The position numbers and the translations under genes are program-made. Below are positions 4,928 to 6,558 of a stretch of DNA of 6,558 nucleotides, piece by piece. The DNA lies in assembly GCA_019310865.1 (NCBI GenBank), contig JAFDDL010000208.1, positions 1 to 6,558 of the forward strand, read 5' to 3'. Below the pieces are notes generated by a model that saw only the letters and a list, made by a program, of their open reading frames with translations, did not search any database and was not told where the DNA came from. Source of the stretch: Deltaproteobacteria bacterium (GTDB lineage Bacteria > Desulfobacterota > Desulfobacteria > Desulfobacterales > JAFDDL01). Position 1 is the stretch's first letter. Each line of letters begins with the position of its first letter.

Positions 4928-6405
4928 CAGACTCTTAGAATAATTTCTTCGAGAATAATCTTAGGGTTCTGTCCGGTGCGCTTAAACCGCATATCGGCAG
5001 CGGCCAGGTACTGATAGATGTCCGTGAGCTGCGTCATCGTAAACCGGTTTGTTTTTTTCATCAGCAGGTAAACCGGATATGCATTTGCCGGATTGGGGGC
5101 CAGCACAAGGTCGTTTGCCGCAGCCTTTTTCTGTTTGGCGCCTTTTTTCGTCTTTTTTTTCTTGGCCTTGCTTGGCGTTTCGGGTTCCGGCTCCGGTTCA
5201 AGCGTTTTTGTCAATGCATCATATCGATCGCGCATGTCCTGGTCATAGGCCTGAATGGCCGGCAGAACCTGTGTTTTAAAGTTCTGGAAGGGAAGATCGG
5301 CCCGAAATCCCCTACCCTGCTCACTTTCCGTAAAGCTCTTGGCCAGGTAGAGCCTTCGCAGATGATTAACGATTGCGGCAAATATCTGCAATGGATGCAT
5401 CTGCGCCGACAGCGAAGAATCGAGCAGGAAAAGGGCGCTATCGAGATGCTTATCCGATATCGCATTGGTCAGCTCGTAGATCGGATCCTGCTTGCTTCGC
5501 GACAGGGCGGTCTGAACATCTTCCACCGTGATGGCAGGGCGATCCGCCACATACAGAATCAATTTTTCCAGGTTGTTGGAAAAGGTTCGAAGATCAAATC
5601 CGGTCAGATCATACAGCGCTCGGAAAGCCGGCTCGTTCATGCGTTTTCGGCCTTTTGTCAGCAAAACCTGCATCCGCTCGCGCAGCACGGCTTCCTGTAC
5701 CTGCCGGTCTGCCCGTCTATCGCCCTTGGGCACCGAGCAGTTAACGATGATCCCTTTTGACTTGATGGTCTTATACAGACTTCTTCGCTTGTCCACCAAA
5801 TCCGTTGTGAAAACCAGATAATGGCTTTTGGGAAAGCCTTTTTCAATGGCGGCCTGGAGAAATTTTTCTGAAGCGCTGCCGTCCGGCGGGACCAGATTGT
5901 TTTCCATACAGTGGGAAACAACCGTTTGAAGCCAACCGACGTCACCGAAACTGCCGCCTTCAATCAGATGGGTCTTGATGCCGGCTTCGTCTTTCAGATC
6001 TTCAAGGGCCAAACCCGCCTGCCCCATCAGGCTCAGCAGATATCTGCCGGCTTTGGAAATGTCGTCTCGGTCAACGGCGTCCTTTGCCTTTTGCAGCAGT
6101 TTGGACTTGTCCTGCCGCCCGTAAAACAGCCGTGAATCGGTAATGGCGACCACCTTGGGACCCGCAAGAAACGAATAGGTGTTGGCGCTGTGGACCGCCT
6201 CGTGAATATTGTCGCCGGCGCCATCGATGGGTTCATAGCTCAGGGTTCGTTTCGCTTTGGGCAGCAGTTTGTCCAGCAGGGCTTCAAGGGCCTTTTTGCA
6301 CAGCAGTTCTTCGCCGTGGATGAGATATACCGACGCTCCTTGTTTGGCTCCCGGTTGCAGGTCTGCCAGATGGTCGTCAAATTTATTATAAATTATTTCA
6401 GGCAT
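4921..6405 (-). CDS. holA: DNA polymerase III subunit delta (clamp loader), enlarged form
   Basis: Delta is the clamp-loader subunit that opens the beta sliding clamp so that it can be placed on primed DNA. At 494 residues the product is well above the roughly 340 of E. coli HolA. The N-terminal AAA+-like domain begins with V-Y-L-I-H-G-E-E (26-33), a degenerate non-ATP-binding loop as expected for delta. The clamp-contact helix corresponds to N-T-Y-S-F-L (75-80), in place of the E. coli Q-A-M-S-L-F. V-D-K-R-R-S-L-Y-K-T (204-213) and F-D-L-R-T-F-S-N-N-L-E-K-L (from about residue 272) are typical of the family. Extra length comes from about 98-185 and from a charged, lysine-rich linker at 401-432, apparently a disordered stretch within the C-terminal collar domain. 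The ATG at 6405 overlaps the lgt stop by 8 bases, implying translational coupling. The linker DNA contains A-AAA-AAG, an in-frame slippery heptamer. It ends in TAA at 4921-4923. Confidence 0.94.
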   Translation of the reverse strand: MPEIIYNKFDDHLADLQPGAKQGASVYLIHGEELLCKKALEALLDKLLPKAKRTLSYEPIDGAGDNIHEAVHSANTYSFLAGPKVVAITDSRLFYGRQDKSKLLQKAKDAVDRDDISKAGRYLLSLMGQAGLALEDLKDEAGIKTHLIEGGSFGDVGWLQTVVSHCMENNLVPPDGSASEKFLQAAIEKGFPKSHYLVFTTDLVDKRRSLYKTIKSKGIIVNCSVPKGDRRADRQVQEAVLRERMQVLLTKGRKRMNEPAFRALYDLTGFDLRTFSNNLEKLILYVADRPAITVEDVQTALSRSKQDPIYELTNAISDKHLDSALFLLDSSLSAQMHPLQIFAAIVNHLRRLYLAKSFTESEQGRGFRADLPFQNFKTQVLPAIQAYDQDMRDRYDALTKTLEPEPEPETPSKAKKKKTKKGAKQKKAAANDLVLAPNPANAYPVYLLMKKTNRFTMTQLTDIYQYLAAADMRFKRTGQNPKIILEEIILRVCC

Positions 6406-6558
6406 GGTATGTTAGGCTGCCTTGACGAAGCCGGCGCAGCATCACAACAGCGGCTACGGCCAATAACAGCCCGATCAGCTGTGACGTGGTCAGGGCGCCA
6501 CCAAACAGCTGCCCCCTGGGATCACCCCGGAAAAGCTCGAGAATCGATCGGGCAATGC
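6398..6558 (-). CDS. lgt: Prolipoprotein diacylglyceryl transferase, C-terminal part
   Basis: Only the last 52 codons are in the window; the gene continues past the right edge. Lgt is the inner-membrane enzyme that moves diacylglyceryl from phosphatidylglycerol to the lipobox cysteine of prolipoproteins. The fragment starts with I-A-R-S-I-L-E-L-F-R-G-D-P-R-G, matching the conserved R-F-x-x-E-x-F-R region, then has T-T-S-Q-L-I-G in place of the usual S-x-Q motif. A hydrophobic last transmembrane helix (G-L-L-L-A-V-A-A-V-V-M-L) is followed by a basic tail, R-R-L-R-Q-G. The TGA stop (6398-6400) lies inside the first three codons of holA, so the two genes are very probably cotranscribed and coupled. 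The catalytic N-terminal regions cannot be checked here. The identification rests on about 50 residues but agrees with the family over its full length. Confidence 0.82.
   Translation of the reverse strand, partial: IARSILELFRGDPRGQLFGGALTTSQLIGLLLAVAAVVMLRRLRQGSLTYHA

Noticed and set aside
1..6558. tRNA or rRNA genes, CRISPR arrays, intact insertion sequences, attachment sites.
   Set aside because: Reading both strands showed no cloverleaf-like or regularly spaced repeat sequence, no transposase or integrase motif, and no paired terminal repeats.

Overview
The window looks like chromosome from a Gram-negative bacterium, most likely a deltaproteobacterium (Desulfobacterota, sulfate-reducer type). 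This rests on three inferences: an enlarged DNA polymerase III delta subunit with a lysine-rich linker, an Lgt C-terminus of the style seen in that group, and moderate GC content with decayed AAA ATPase genes scattered between housekeeping genes. No taxonomic marker such as rRNA is present.

Layout: all five intact or window-cut protein genes lie on the minus strand. At the right edge, three genes overlap end to end: the 3' end of lgt (prolipoprotein diacylglyceryl transferase, 6398-6558), holA (clamp loader delta, 4921-6405) and a superfamily 2 DECH-box helicase (3197-4927). They form a probable operon. The helicase ends in Q-I-P-L-F, which resembles a sliding-clamp-binding motif and fits its position beside a clamp-loader gene. 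In the middle, a short-chain dehydrogenase (2009-2770) is followed after 36 bases by pepD (518-1972), a cytosolic M20 dipeptidase. They are probably cotranscribed, but nothing in the sequence ties their functions together.

The two non-coding stretches on either side of the SDR-pepD pair are gene graveyards. The left one (1-517) holds a minus-strand AAA_14/DUF4143-type ATPase gene with two in-frame stops, both at expected tryptophan positions. Its promoter is well preserved, predicts a leaderless message, and is wrapped in a perfect 14-bp inverted repeat. Beside it is a plus-strand fragment encoding only the last 28 residues of a Fis-type helix-turn-helix, the usual C-terminus of a sigma-54-dependent activator. 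The right stretch (2771-3196) holds a second, more degraded AAA_14 start on the plus strand, with a damaged Walker A motif, its own candidate promoter and a ribosome binding site. It also holds a coding-like 49-residue minus-strand frame broken by one UGA.

No complete new system is visible. The most useful leads are the putative clamp-binding tail of the helicase, the palindrome-wrapped leaderless promoter, the paired ATPase relics, and an in-frame A-AAA-AAG slippery heptamer in holA.
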